Below the pieces are notes generated by a model. That model had not been told where the DNA came from. It saw only the letters and a list, made by a program, of their open reading frames with translations, and did not search any database. Both the position numbers and the translations under genes were made by a program. Positions 1 to 11,747 of a DNA stretch of 64,000 nt are shown piece by piece (positions within the stretch are counted from its first letter, which is position 1; each line of letters starts with the position of its first letter). The DNA lies in the NCBI GenBank assembly GCA_946122785.1, contig CAMGYJ010000007.1:1504909-1568908 (forward strand). The letters run 5' to 3'. The DNA comes from Linum tenue (Eukaryota; Streptophyta; Magnoliopsida; Malpighiales; Linaceae).

Positions 1-431
1 CCTTTGCCCCAAATCAAATCTAGATTTCTTTCCAATTTCCAAAACCTTCAACACACACGTCACTCACACCCTCACTTCAACACAGACACGACGAAAAATA
101 GAGACAAAAAAAGACCGTCTTTAGGGAAAGTTGAGCGAAGATTTTGCCCCAAATTTCTGACTCCCAAAATTCAGTTCCTCCCCTATTTTTTCTCTCTCGA
201 CATTTGAATCCCATTTTACGCCTTTAGATTTGCCTTTTGTTTCTCCAGAATTTCTTCCAACCAAATCTCCCGCCTTCTTTTTCTCTCCTCTCTCTTTTTT
301 TCACTAAACCAATGACCATATTTCTCCAACAGAACTCGCGCAACGTAAACCGGCCAGCTGAGTATCCAACGTCAAGACAAACTAACATTTTTCACTTTTT
401 TTTGTTCTCTCGCGCCGGCGAACCAAAAAAA
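1..431 (+). promoter_or_regulatory. 5' flank and probable 5' UTR of the SPEAR/TIE-like gene
   Basis: This AT-rich stretch is rich in C/T runs (for example 270-303), as is common in plant 5' leaders. It contains two ATGs in frame with the gene, at 237 and 315, with no stop between them and 432, so a 65-residue N-terminal extension is formally possible. The extension is Phe/Leu/Ser-rich and resembles translated leader. The ATG at 315 has C at -3, whereas the one at 432 has A at -3 and G at +4, so 432 is preferred. No TATA box or transcription start can be placed with confidence. Confidence 0.45.
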
Positions 432-932
432 ATGGGTCATCAGAAGGATGAAATCCTTAGCCACAACTACACCTACAGTAACAACAACAACAACAACAAC
501 AACATTAGTGCCACGGGAAGCCACGGTGGCGGCAACGGCGGCGAGCTAGGGTTGGGAAGCAACGGCGCCGGTCGACCATCGAAGAAGCAAAAACAGAAAC
601 ATAAAGTTCCACAGAGAGGGCTGGGAGTGGCGCAATTGGAGAGGATCAGGCAGCTGGAAGAGCAGCAGCAACAACAACAACAGACAAAATCCGACCACCA
701 CCACTCTTACAACCACCGCAGCCACCCCGCCGGCGGCAGCTCTTCGTCGACTCACGACTACAGCGGCAGTGGGTTCTCATCGGCCGGAAACAACAACAAC
801 CCTAACTCGATTTGGTTCCTTCCCTGTCATTTGGTTAATAAAGCACCACCGCCACCACCTTATTATCATCAGAAGTACCAGCCGCCGCCGGCGACGCCAT
901 CTTTCACCCCTTGTTCCTACAGTTCCTCCATG
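432..932 (+). CDS. SPEAR/TIE (SPOROCYTELESS-like) EAR-motif repressor, exon 1
   Basis: This exon gives 167 codons from the ATG at 432. Residues 17-24 are an Asn run, 31-42 are Gly-rich, and 51-57 are a basic Lys/Gln stretch. It leads into the family hallmark PQRGLGVAQLERIR at about residues 60-73, followed by a Gln run (77-84), His/Ser-rich sequence and a Pro-rich stretch (139-154). The hallmark is the SPEAR motif of SPL/NZZ, TIE and SPEAR proteins. These are plant nuclear adaptors that bind transcription factors such as TCPs and recruit TOPLESS-type co-repressors through an EAR motif, with roles in leaf and sporocyte development. A GT donor directly follows the codon ending at 932 (phase 0), and it joins in frame to the AG acceptor before 2167. 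Family membership is firm. Which paralogue this is cannot be told, so no symbol is given. Confidence 0.85.
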
Positions 933-1199
933 GTAATAAAAGAGCAATCCACATCGTTACATATATAATCATATATATAATTGAGTGATATTATGCAAGA
1001 AGGTTATATATCAATTCTAAGTAGGGATGGGAATGAGTCGGGCTGGGTTGGATTTCATTAAATTCAACTCAGCGCGCGGGTGCACCTATTGAAAAATCCG
1101 GTAAAATAATCATTGCGGTTTCGAAGTGAAAATCAAATACAACACAATAGATCATACTCACAGGTGCAAGGGTACCAATGGATTTACGAACATAATACG

Positions 1200-1755
1200 C
1201 AGTGGGGGATCCAGGAATTTTAAATAGGGGTGTCCTATATAAAAAAATAAATAAAATCAAATATTAGAATTAAATTAAATAATTATTAAATATAAAAATA
1301 TTGTACTAGTAAAAGTTACATTAAAAGTTCGAACGTATTTTGTAAAATGGTAAAATAAATTCGGTGTCTATATTGCTCAACAAATATTTCTCGACATATC
1401 CTACTAGACAAGGGTATCCCGTAATTAGGTTTTGAAAATAATTTGGGATAAGAATAATATTTTACTATTGTATTTGGATCTAAAACACAATAACAAATGA
1501 GTTGTAGTGTAATTGAAAATATGCTTACTAATAGTGGCAGTGTCCCAAGTTTAAATCACATAAACTACTACTTAAATATTATTTGTACCAATATGCAAAC
1601 TATTACTGGAGGTTGCATAATTTTTTCCCCAAATTTTAACGGTGTCCCACTATTACTTAAACATTTTTTTCTCATAAACAAACTACTATCGGAGGTTGAC
1701 TAATCGTTTTTCCAAATTTTAGAGGGTGTCCTAGACATACATGTATCCGCCACTG
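1200..1755. mobile_element. non-autonomous hAT-superfamily element (MITE-like), 556 bp
   Basis: The element starts CAGTGGGGGATCCA at 1200. Its other end at 1755 reads CAGTGGCGGATACA on the opposite strand, so the terminal inverted repeats match at 12 of 14 positions. It is flanked by a perfect 8-bp direct repeat, ATAATACG, at 1192-1199 and 1756-1763. An 8-bp duplication with CAGTGG-type ends is the signature of hAT transposons. The interior is AT-rich with no transposase, so the element would have depended on an autonomous relative. It lies wholly within intron 1 of the SPEAR/TIE-like gene and breaks no exon. Confidence 0.85.
1597..1733 (+). repeat. internal imperfect duplication within the hAT element
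   Basis: Two segments, about 1597-1648 and 1679-1733, share the order AAACTAYTA, GGAGGTTG, then CCAAATTTTA and GGTGTCC. The GGTGTCC box also recurs near the left end of the element. They look like an old direct duplication of subterminal sequence, as is usual in hAT ends. Confidence 0.5.
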
Positions 1756-2166
1756 ATAATACGTACATATTTATTCGAGCTCCCACATAGTAATATAAAG
1801 GAGAATTTTCCTATAAATACATCTACATAACAACTTATAAATACTTACTATAATCGTTGCGTATTATTAGGTTTATATTGCCATAAAAAAATTAATAACA
1901 TCCATAAATTATTCATATATATCTTCCTGTAAGATACAAAATGCATTGTTTTGCTTTATCCATATTGTTTGGATCGTACGTACAAAAAAAGGTTTGATTC
2001 TAGCAAAAATCCAAACCCAAACCAACCCATCAATTTCAAAAGCCAATAAAATCCACACATTCGATCCAAAATCCATCATCAGCATTAGATTTTACCCACT
2101 TTAACTGGATTATATATTCAAATTGGGATCCCTAATATGAGCAAACTCCTTATATATTTTGTGTAG

Positions 2167-2548
2167 ATGAACGGTACAACAACACCGACAACTCCTTCGT
2201 CGACCTCTTCGGTCGTAAACTTCCATGCAGACACTCCATCATCGACGGCGAACCAGAGCTTCTACAGCAACTTCTCGAGCTTTGGCTGGCCGCCGGTGGA
2301 CGAGGAGAAGGTCGGGATGAAGAGAGCGCATCCCTCGTCGTCGTCCAAGCAGGAGATCGGCAGCAAAGAGGGTGGGGAAGTTCACGTCTCTAGCCCTAAT
2401 ATCACGTACCACAATAACGTCAGCAAACAGCAGCGCCATTATTTCCGTCGGTTGTTCACCACCACCACCACCACGACTCTCCTTCCTCCTTCAACTTCGG
2501 CTCCGGACCGGTTTTCAACTTCTCTTCCCCAACTCATCACTATTTTAG
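2167..2548 (+). CDS. SPEAR/TIE-like protein, exon 2 (3' boundary tentative)
   Basis: The exon is open from the phase-0 acceptor at 2166. Its translation is Ser/Thr-rich with a GWPP and a GMKRAHP stretch near residues 41-57 of the exon. The KR-P core resembles the conserved internal Lys-Arg motif I associate with the family, though that is from memory and not checked. A Thr run follows, encoded by repeated ACC. I end the exon at the AG|GT donor at 2548 (phase 1), which is compatible with the acceptor at 3141. The last 20 codons read poorly in this frame, while the alternative frame there reads FNFGSGPVFNFSSP. Either the boundary lies earlier or a small frameshift sits in the ACC run. Confidence is high for coding content and low for the 3' end. 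Confidence 0.55.
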
Positions 2549-3141
2549 GTTTTGCTCCATTCTACTCCTTTACCTTTGTCATTTCCTTAGGTTGAGCTCT
2601 AGCTATACTGACAACGAGGCATGTTGGGGTGGATATCTTAATACCTATACTCGTTTTGCAGTAGGTTAGGTTCAGGTCGGTAATACAGTGTGAAAATTGG
2701 CGTAAGATAGATCGACACATATTAATACGTAATTCAAAGAGAAAACATTAGAAATACTTATTTTTTTTGTTAGAAGTTCAACAAACAAGCCATCACAAGA
2801 TAAAGGTAGTTAGATTATTGAAGAAATTGAAGTTCTATTATATTTACACCTTTATCATAGTTAAAATATGAAGTAATAAAAGTAAAAATTCTAAGTAAAT
2901 TACATGTAATTTATTAGATAAAAAAACATATAAAGAATAGAGTGTGTCAGGACACGGTGCAGGTCGAATTACTTACCCATGTCCACTCCGCTTCACCTAT
3001 GAAACAGATATTACCCGCCTTAAAATAGATCAAACAAATCAGATAAGATTGCTTCTGTTTTAAATTAGATAAAATGGTTCAAATTGAAATTATCAACTTG
3101 TTTCCCGTATTTAATTAAGGCGTATTTGTCTGGGCGCAGAG
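2549..3141 (+). other. intron 2 (tentative)
   Basis: This AT-rich non-coding sequence has stops in all plus frames. It runs from GTTTTG at 2549 to a GCAGAG acceptor region, where either AG (3139 or 3141) could be used depending on the frame leaving exon 2. Around 2940-3080 there are RCCC/GGTC-type words common in degenerate plant transposon remnants, but no ends or target duplication can be defined. Confidence 0.45.
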
Positions 3142-3602
3142 ACGGGTGCTCAGGTTGGAACGTGACGTGGCAAGCCGATTATTCTAGGAGACCGACGCGA
3201 GAGAGTGGGTCAACGGCGACTTTCCCTGGAGATTTTCTCACTCTGGCTCCTCCGGCAACTAATAACACAACGACAACAGCCGCCGGCGGAGGGTACTGTA
3301 ACTCAAGTTTTCGACTCAACGATCCCCGCCATTTTCAACGTACGACTGAGAAGTCCGAACTCGACTCATCGTCGCTCCACAGTTATCATCACCATCACCA
3401 CCACCGTCGCCGTCGTCACCATCAACAACAGCAGCAGCCGGCGGGGGTTTGCCAAAGTCAAAGAGGCTGCAGCTTCTTCCCCCACGAAGTGATTGACGTA
3501 GAAGATGAAAGACCGAGTTCCGTTATTATGAACAATTCTAACGGTACTAATCAAGATCATCATCATAAACATGAAAACGTTGACCTCAACTTGAAATTGT
3601 AA
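3142..3602 (+). CDS. SPEAR/TIE-like protein, exon 3 with C-terminal EAR motif
   Basis: The last exon gives about 152 residues and stops with TAA at 3600-3602. Near its start it encodes GDFLTLAPP (3228-3254), a short conserved-looking hydrophobic box. This is followed by Thr/Ala/Gly-rich sequence, a His/Arg run (about 3384-3420), a Gln run and a second His cluster. The final residues are VDLNLKL (3579-3599), a textbook LxLxL/DLNxxL EAR motif at the extreme C terminus, as in SPL/NZZ and TIE proteins. It recruits TOPLESS-family co-repressors. With exons 1 and 2 this gives a protein of about 447 residues, longer than usual for the family because of low-complexity runs. The 5' boundary (3140 or 3142) is uncertain. 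The C terminus is certain. Confidence 0.75.
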
Positions 3603-3689
3603 AGCTCTATATAATATAAGAATAAGCTTCATTAATCGTGGATTTGGTTGCTCTTATATATCATACATTTTACACATGTACTATAAGTC
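3603..3689 (+). other. short 3' flank between stop codon and satellite array
   Basis: This stretch is only about 87 bp, AT-rich, with AATAAG at about 3621 as a possible weak polyadenylation signal. Similarity to the satellite monomer begins at AAGCGCCGATTT near 3690. A few preceding bases (ATAAGTCA) also resemble the monomer with a small gap, so the true junction lies within 3682-3692. Normal plant 3' UTRs are longer, so the transcript end may lie in satellite sequence. Confidence 0.6.
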
Positions 3690-3813
3690 AAGCGCCGATT
3701 TTGGCGAATTTATTCCGGGTCCATTTTTGGCAGATTCCAAATGGGTATCATCACGGAATCAGGCCGAGCATATTCTCCACCGATAATGAAGTCTATTGAT
3801 CATATTCTCCACG
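3690..3813 (+). repeat. truncated first monomer at the array edge
   Basis: The first A unit has lost about 60 bp between two copies of ATCAC: the text goes from GGGTATCATCAC directly to GGAATCAGG, whereas intact monomers have the 60-bp core between these two ATCAC words. This is what deletion between short direct repeats would leave. Edge monomers of tandem arrays are usually the most degraded. Confidence 0.75.
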
Positions 3814-6800
3814 GATGATAAGTCCATTAAGCACCAATTTGGGCCAATTTATTTTCGTATGGCATTTTGGAAATTTTTTAGACGACGAAAGACCATTTTC
3901 TTTGGATTTTGAAGGCTACAAATCACGGATTCGGCCTGAGGCTATTCTTCAACGATGATTAAGTCCATTAAGTGCCAATTTGGGCGAATTTAATCTGGGC
4001 CCATTTTTGACAGATTCCAAAGGGGTACCATCACAGATTTCGGGAGATTTTTCAGAAATGCCATTTTCTTTCGATTATAGAGGCTGCAGATCACGGAATC
4101 AGGTCGAGCCTATTCTCCACCGATAATAAAGTCTATTGATACTATTCTCCAACTATGATAAGTCGATTAAGCACCGATTTGGGACAATTTATTATTGGAT
4201 GGCATTTTCGTAATTTTTTGGGCGACGAAAGACCATTTTCTTTGGATTTTGAAGGCTACAGATCACGGATTCAGCCTGAGGCTATTCTTCAACGATGATT
4301 AAATCCATTAAGTGCCGATTTGGGCGAATTTATTCTGGGCCCATTTTTGGCAGATTCCAAAAGGGGTACCATCACAGATTTCGGGCGATTTTTCCGAAAT
4401 GTCATTTTCTTTCGATTATGGAGGCTGTAGATCACGGAATCAGGCCGAGCCTCTTCTCCACCGATAATGAAGTCTATTGATACTATTCTCAACGGATGAT
4501 AAGTGCATTAAGCACCAATTTGGGCCAATTAATTTTCGAATGACATTTTCGTAATTTTTTGGGCGACGAAAGGTCTTTTTTTTTTTTGGATTTTGAAGGC
4601 TACAGATCACGGATTCTGCCTGAGGCTATTCCTCAACGATGATTAAGTCCATTAAGCGTCGATTTGGGCGAATTTATTTCGGGTCCATTTTTGGCAGATT
4701 CCAAAGGGGTACCATCACAGATTTCAGGCGATTTTTCCGAAATGCTATTTTCTTTCGATTATGGATGTTGCAGATCACGGAATCAGGCCGAGCCTATTCT
4801 CCACCGATAATGAAGTCTATTGATCCTATTCTCCACGGATGATAAGTCCATTAAGCACGGATTTGGGCCAATTTATTTTTGGATGACATTTTTGTAAGTT
4901 TTTGGGCGACGAAAGCCAATTTTCTTTGGATATTGAAGGCTAAAGATCACGGATTCGGCCTGAGGCTATTCTTCAACGATGATTAAGTCCATTAAGCGCC
5001 GATTTGGGCGAATTTATTCTGGGTCCATTTTGGGCAGATTCCAAAGGGGTACCATCACAGATTTGGGTCGATTTTTCAGAAATGCCATTTTCTTTCGATT
5101 CTGGAGGCTGCAGATCACGGAATCAGGCCGAGCCTTTTCTCCACCGATAATGAAGTCTATTGATACTATTCTCCACGGATGATAAGTCATTAAGCACCGA
5201 TTTGGGCCAATTTATTTTCGGATGGCATTTTCGTATTTTTTTGGCGACGAAAAGGCCATTTTCTTTGGATTTTGAAGGCTACAGATCACGGATTCGGCCT
5301 GAGGGCTATTCTTCAACGATGATTAAGTCCATTAAGTGCCGATTTGGCGGATTTATTCCGGGTCCCATTTTGGCAGATTCCAAAGGGGTACCATCACAGA
5401 TTTCGGGGCATTTTTCCGAAATGCCATTTTCTTTCGATTCTGGAGGCTGCAGATCACGGAATCAGGCCGAGCCTATATCCACTGATAATGAAGTCTATTG
5501 ATACTATTCTAACACGGATGATAAGTCCATTAAGCACCGATTGGGGCCAATTTACTTTTCGGATGGCATTTTCGTAATTTTTGGCGACGAAAGGCCATTT
5601 TCCTTTGGATTTTGAAGGCTACAGATCACGGATGTCGGCCTGAGGCTATTCTTCAACGATGATTAAGTCCATTAAGTGCCGATTTGGGCGAATTTATTCC
5701 GGTCCAATTTGGCAGATTCCAAAGGGGTACCATCACAGATTTCGGGCGATTTTTCCGAAATGCCATTTCTTTCGATTCTAGGAGGCTGCAGATCACGGAA
5801 TCAGGCCGAGTCTATATCCACCGATAATGAAGTCTATTGATACTATCTCCAGCGGATGATAAGTCCAGTTAAGCATCGATTTGGGCCAATTTGATTTCGG
5901 ATGGCATTTTCGTAATTTTTGGCGAGCAAAAGGCCATTTTCTTTGGATTTTGAAGGCTAATGATCACGGATTCGGCCTTAGGCTATTCTTCAACGATGAT
6001 TAATTCCATTAAGCCCGATTTGGGCGATTATTCCGGGTCCATTTTTGGCAGATTCCCAAGGGGTACCATCACATATTTCGGGCAGATTTTTCCGAAATGC
6101 CATTTTCTTTCGATTCTGGATGCTGCAGATCACGGAATCAGGCCGAGCCTATATCCACCGATAATGAAGTCTATTGATCCTATTCTCCACGGATGATAAG
6201 TCCACTAAGCACCGATTTGGGCCAATTTATTTCGGATGGCATTTTCGTATTTTTTGGGCGACGAAAAGGCCATTTTCTTTGGATTTTGAAGGCTATTGAT
6301 CACGGATTAGGACCTGAGGCTATTCTTTCAACGATGATTAAGTCCTATTAAGTAACCGATTTGGGCGAATTTATTCCGGGCCCATTTTGGGCAGATTCAT
6401 AAGGGGTACCATCAAAGATTTCGGGCGATTTTTCCGAAATGCCATTTTCTTGCGATTATGGATGCTGCAGATCACGAACTTAGGCCGAGCCTATTATCCA
6501 CCGATAATGAAGCCTATTGATACTATTCTCCACGGATGATAAGTCCTATTAAGCACCGATTTGGGCCAATTTATTTCTGGATGGCATTTTCGTATTTTTT
6601 GGGCGACGAAAGGCCATTTTCTTTGGATTGTGAAGGCTATTGATCACAGATTATGACCTGAGGCTATTCTTCAATGATGATTAAGTCTATTAACCACCAT
6701 TTGGGCGAATTATTCCGGGTCCATTTTTGGCAGATTCAAAGGGGTACCATCACAGATTTCGGGCGATTTTTCCGAAATGCAATTTTCTTTCGATTATGGA

Positions 6801-9800
6801 TGCTGCAGATCACGGAATCAGGCCGAGCCTACTCTCCACCGATAATGAAGCCTATTGATCCTATTCTCCATTGATGATAAGTCCATTAAGCACCGATTTG
6901 GGCCAATTTATTTTCGGATGGCATTTTCGTATTTTTTGGGCGACGAAAGGCCATTTTCTTTGGATTTTGAAGGCTATTGATCACGGATTAGACCTGAGGC
7001 TATTCTTCAACGATGATTAAGTCTATTAAGCGTTATGGGCAGATTCCAAAGTGGTACCATCACAGATTTCGGGCGATTTTTCCGGAATGCAATTTTCTTT
7101 CGTTTATGGATGCTGCAGATCACGGAATCATGCCGAGCCTATTCTCCACCGATAATGAAGCCTATTGATCCTATTCTCCACGGATGATAAGTCCATTAAG
7201 CACTGATTTGGGCCTATTTATTTCGGATGGCATTTTCGTATTTTTTGGGCGACGAAAGGCATTTTCTTTGAATTATGAAGGCTATTCACCACGGATTAGA
7301 CCTGAGGCTATTCTTCAACGATGATTAAGTCCTATTAAGCGCCGATTTGGGCGAATTTATTCCGGGTCCATTTATTGGGCAGATTCCAAAGGGGTACCAT
7401 CACAGATTTCATGCGATTTTTTCCGAAATGCCTTTTTCTTTCGATTATGGATGCTGCAGATCACGGAATCAGGCCGAGCCTATTCTCCACCGATAATGAA
7501 GCCTATTGATCCTTATTCTCCACTGGATGATAAGTCCATTAAGCACCGATTTGGGCCAATTTATTTTCGGATGGCATTTTCGTATTTTTTGGTCGACGAA
7601 AGGCCATTTTCTTTGGATTTTGAAGGCTATTGATCACGGATTAGACCTGAGGCTATTCTTCAACGATGATTAAGTCCAATAAGCGCCGATTTGGGCGAAT
7701 TTATTCCGGGTCCCATATTGGGTAAGATTCCAAAGGGGTACCATCACAGATTTCGGGCGATTTTTCCGAAATGCAATTTTCTTTCGATTATGGATGCTGC
7801 AGATCACGGAATCAGGCGAGGCCTATTCTCCACCGATAATGAAGTCCTATTGATCCTATTCTCACGGATGATAAGTCCATTAAGCATCCGATTTGGCCAA
7901 TTTATTTTCGGATGGCATTTTCGTATTTTTGGGCGACGAAAGGCCATTTTCTTTGGATTTTGAAGGCTACAGATCACGGATTCGCCTGAGGCTATTCTTC
8001 AACGATGATTAAGTCCATTAAGCGCCGATTTGGGCGAATTTATTCCGGGTCCATTTTTGGCAGATTCCAAAGGGGTACCATCACAGATTTCGGGCGATTT
8101 TTCCGAAATGCCATTTTCTTTCGATTCTGGAGGCTGCAGATCACGGAATCAGGCCGAGCCTATATCTCCACCGATAATGAAGTCCTATTGATCCTATTCT
8201 GCACAGGATGATAAGTCCATTAAGCACCGATTTGGGTCAATTTATTTTCGGATGGCATTTTCGTATTTTTTGGGCGACGAAAGGCATATTTTCTTGGATT
8301 TTGAAGGCTACAGATCACGGATTCGCCCTGAGGCTATTCTTCAACGATGATTAAGTCCATTAAGTGCCGATTTGGGCGAATTTATTCCGGGCCCATTTTG
8401 GCATATTCCAAAGGGGTACCATCACAGATTTCGGGCGATTTTTCCGAAATGCCATTTTCTTTCGATTCTGGAGGCTGCAGATCACGGAATCAGGCCGAGC
8501 CTATATCCACCGATAATGAAGTCTATTGATACTATTCTCCACGGATGATAAGTCCATTAAGCACCGATTTGGGCCAATTTATTTTCGGATGGCATTTTCG
8601 TAATTTTTTGGCGACGAAAGGCCATTTTCTTTGGATTCTGAAGGCTATAGATCACGGATTCGGCCTGAGGCTATTCTTCAACGATGATTAAGTCCATTAA
8701 GTGCCGATTTGGGCGAATTTATTCCGGGCCATTTTTGGCAGATTCCAAAGGGGTACCATCACAGATTTCGGGCAATTTTTCCGAAATGCCATTTTCTTTC
8801 GATTCTGGAGGCTGCAGATCACGGAATCAGGCCGAGCCTATTACTCCACCGATAATGAAGCCTATTGATCCTAATCTCCACGGATGATAAGTCCATTAAG
8901 CACCGATTTGGGCCAATTTATTTTCGGATGGCATTTTCGTATTTTTTGGGCGACAGAAAGGCCATTTTCTTTGGATTTTGAAGGCTATTGATCACAGATT
9001 AGACCTGAGGCTATTCTTCAACGATGATTAAGCCCAATAAGCGCCGATTTGGGCGAATTTATTCCGGGGCCCATTTTGGGCAGATTCCAAAGGGGTACCA
9101 TCACAGATTCGGTCGGGCGATTTTTTCCGAAATGCAATTTTCTTTCGATTATGGATGCTGCAGATCACGAATCAGGCCGAGCCTATTTCCACCGATAATG
9201 AAGCCTATTGATCCTATTCTGCACGGATGATAAGTCCATAAAGCACGGATTTGGGCCAATTTATATTCGGATTGAATTTTCGTAATTTTTTGGCGACGAA
9301 AGGCCATTTTCTTTGGATTTTGAAGGCTACAAATCACGGATTACGCCCTGAGGCTATTCTTCAATGATGATTAAGTCCATTAAAGCGGCGATTTGGGCGA
9401 ATTTATTTCCGGGTCCATTTGGGCAGATTCCAAAGGGGTACCATCACAGATTTCGGGCGATTTTTCCGAAATGCCATTTTCTTTTCGATTATGGATGCTG
9501 CAGATCACGGAATCAGGCCGAGCCTACTCTCCACCGATAATGAAGTCTATTGATCCTATTCTCCACGGATGATAAGTCCATTAAGCACTTATTTGGGCCA
9601 ATTTATTTTCGGATGGCATTTTCGTATTTTTTGTGCGACTAAGGCCATTTTCTTTGGATTTTGAAGGCTACAGATCACGGATTCGCCCTGAGGCTATTCT
9701 TCAACGATGATTAAGTCTATTAAGCACCGATTTGGGCGAATTTATTCCGGGGTCCATTTTGGGCAGATTCCAAAGGGGTACCATCACAGATTTCGGGTGA

Positions 9801-11747
9801 TTTTTCCGAAATGCAATTTTCTTTCGATTATGGATGCTGCAGATCACGAAATCAGGCCGAGCCTATTCTCCACCGATAATGAAGCCTATTGATCCTATTC
9901 TGCACGATGATAAGTCCATTAAGCACCGATTTGGGTCAATTTATTTTCGGATGGCTTTTTCGTATTTTTTGGGCGACGAAAGGATATTTTCTTTGGATTT
10001 TGAAGGCTACAGATCACGGATTCGCCCTGAGGCTATTCTTCAACGATGATTAAGTCCATTAAGCGCCGATTTGGGCGAATTTATCCCGGGTCCATTTTGG
10101 GCAGATTCCAAAGGGGTACCATCACAGATTTTGGGCGATTTTTCCGAAATGCCTTTTTCTTTCGATATGGATGCTGCAGACCACGTAATCAGGCCGAGCC
10201 TACTCTCCACCGATAATGAAGCCTATTGATCCTATTCTCCACGGATGATAAGTCCATTAAGCACCGATTTGGGCCAATTTATTTTCGGATGGCATTTTCG
10301 TATTTTTTGGGCGACGAAAGGCCATTTTCTTTGGATTTTGAAGGCTATTGATCACGGATTAGACCTGAGGCTATTCTTCAACGATGATTAAGTCCTATTA
10401 AGCGCCGATTTGGGCGAATTTATTCCGGGTCCATTTTGGGCAAATTCCAAAGGGGTACCATCATAGATTTCGGGCGATTTTTCCGAAATGCCATTTTCTT
10501 TCGATTATGGATGCTGCAGATCACGGAATCATGCCGAGCCTATTCTCCACCGATAATGAAGCTATTGATCCTAATTCTCCACGGATGATAAGTCCATTAA
10601 GCACCGATTTGGGCCAATTTATTTTCGGATGGCATTTTCGTATTTTTTGGGCGACGAAAGGCCATTTTCTTTGGATTTTGAAGGCTATTGATCACGGATT
10701 AGACCTGAGGCTATTCTTCAACGATGATTAAGCCCAATAAGCGCCGATTTGGGCGAATTTATTCCGGGGTCCATTTTGGGCAGATTCCAAAGGGGTACAA
10801 TCACAGATTTCGGGCGATTTTTCCGAAATGCAATTTCTTTCGATTCTGGATGCTGCAGATCACGGAATCAGGCCGAGCCTATTCCACCGATAATGAAGCC
10901 TATTGATCCTATTCTGCACGGATGATAAGTCCATTAAGCACCGGATTTGGTCCAATTTATTTTCGGATGGCATTTTCGTAATTTTTTGGGCGACGAAAGG
11001 CCATTTTCTTTGGATTTTGAAGCTACAAATCACGGATTACGCCTGAGGCTATTCTTCACTGATGATTAAGTCCATTAAAGCGGCCGATTTGGGGCGAATT
11101 TATTCCGGGTCCATTTTGGGCAGATTCCAAAGGGGTACCATCACAGATTTCGGGCGATATTTTCCTGAAATGCCTTTTTCTTTCGATTATGGAGGCTAGC
11201 AGATCACGGAATCAGGCCGAGCCTACTATCCACTGATAATGAAGTCCTATTGATACTATTCTCCACGGATGATAAGTCCATTAAGCACCGATTTGGGCCA
11301 ATTTATTTTCGGATGGCATTTTCGTATTTTTTGGGCGACGAAAGGCCATTTTCTTTGGATTTTGAAGGCTACATGATCACGGATTCGACCTGAGGCTATT
11401 CTTCAACGATGATTAAGTCCTATTAAGCGCCGATTTGGGCGAATTTATTCCGGGTCCATTTTGGGCAGATTCCAAAGGGGTACCATCATAGATTTCGGGC
11501 GATTTTTCCGAAATGCCATTTTCTTTCGATTATGGATGCTGCAGATCACGGAATCATGCCGAGCCTATTCTCCACCGATAATGAAGCCTATTGATCCTAT
11601 TCTCCACGGATGATAAGTCCATTAAGCACCGATTTGGGCCAATTTATTTTCGGATGGCATTTTCGTATTTTTTGGGCGACGAAAGGCCATTTTCTTTGGA
11701 TTTTGAAGGCTATTGATCACGGATTAGACCTGAGGCTATTCTTCAAC

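Larger units (their letters stand above)
933..2166 (+). other. intron 1
   Basis: This AT-rich non-coding stretch begins with GTAATA at 933 and ends with TGTGTAG at 2166. Both splice sites are phase 0, so the reading frame crosses without a split codon. Nearly half of it (1200-1755) is a hAT-type insertion. The remainder has AT microsatellite-like sequence at 960-982 and no other recognisable gene. Intron boundaries are inferred from splice consensus and frame only. Confidence 0.7.

Noticed and set aside
237..431. N-terminal extension from the ATG at 237 or 315
   Set aside because: It is in frame but rich in Phe/Leu/Ser typical of translated pyrimidine leader. The ATG at 432 has the better context and gives a family-like start.
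546..755. Minus-strand ORFs overlapping the gene (546-755, 2239-2439, 3366-3632)
   Set aside because: They are antisense shadows of low-complexity coding sequence (Leu/Val/Arg-rich mirror translations) with no independent support.
1014..2145. A larger old transposon around the hAT element, with TAGGGAT-like ends near 1022 and 2130
   Set aside because: Only about seven terminal bases match and no target duplication was found. The GGGTCGGGYTGGGTTGG-like words are suggestive of a degenerate repeat but do not define an element.
2940..3080. Possible transposon remnant in intron 2 with ACCCATGTCC and TTACCCGCC words
   Set aside because: It resembles common degraded plant repeats, but no ends, inverted repeats or target duplication could be set.
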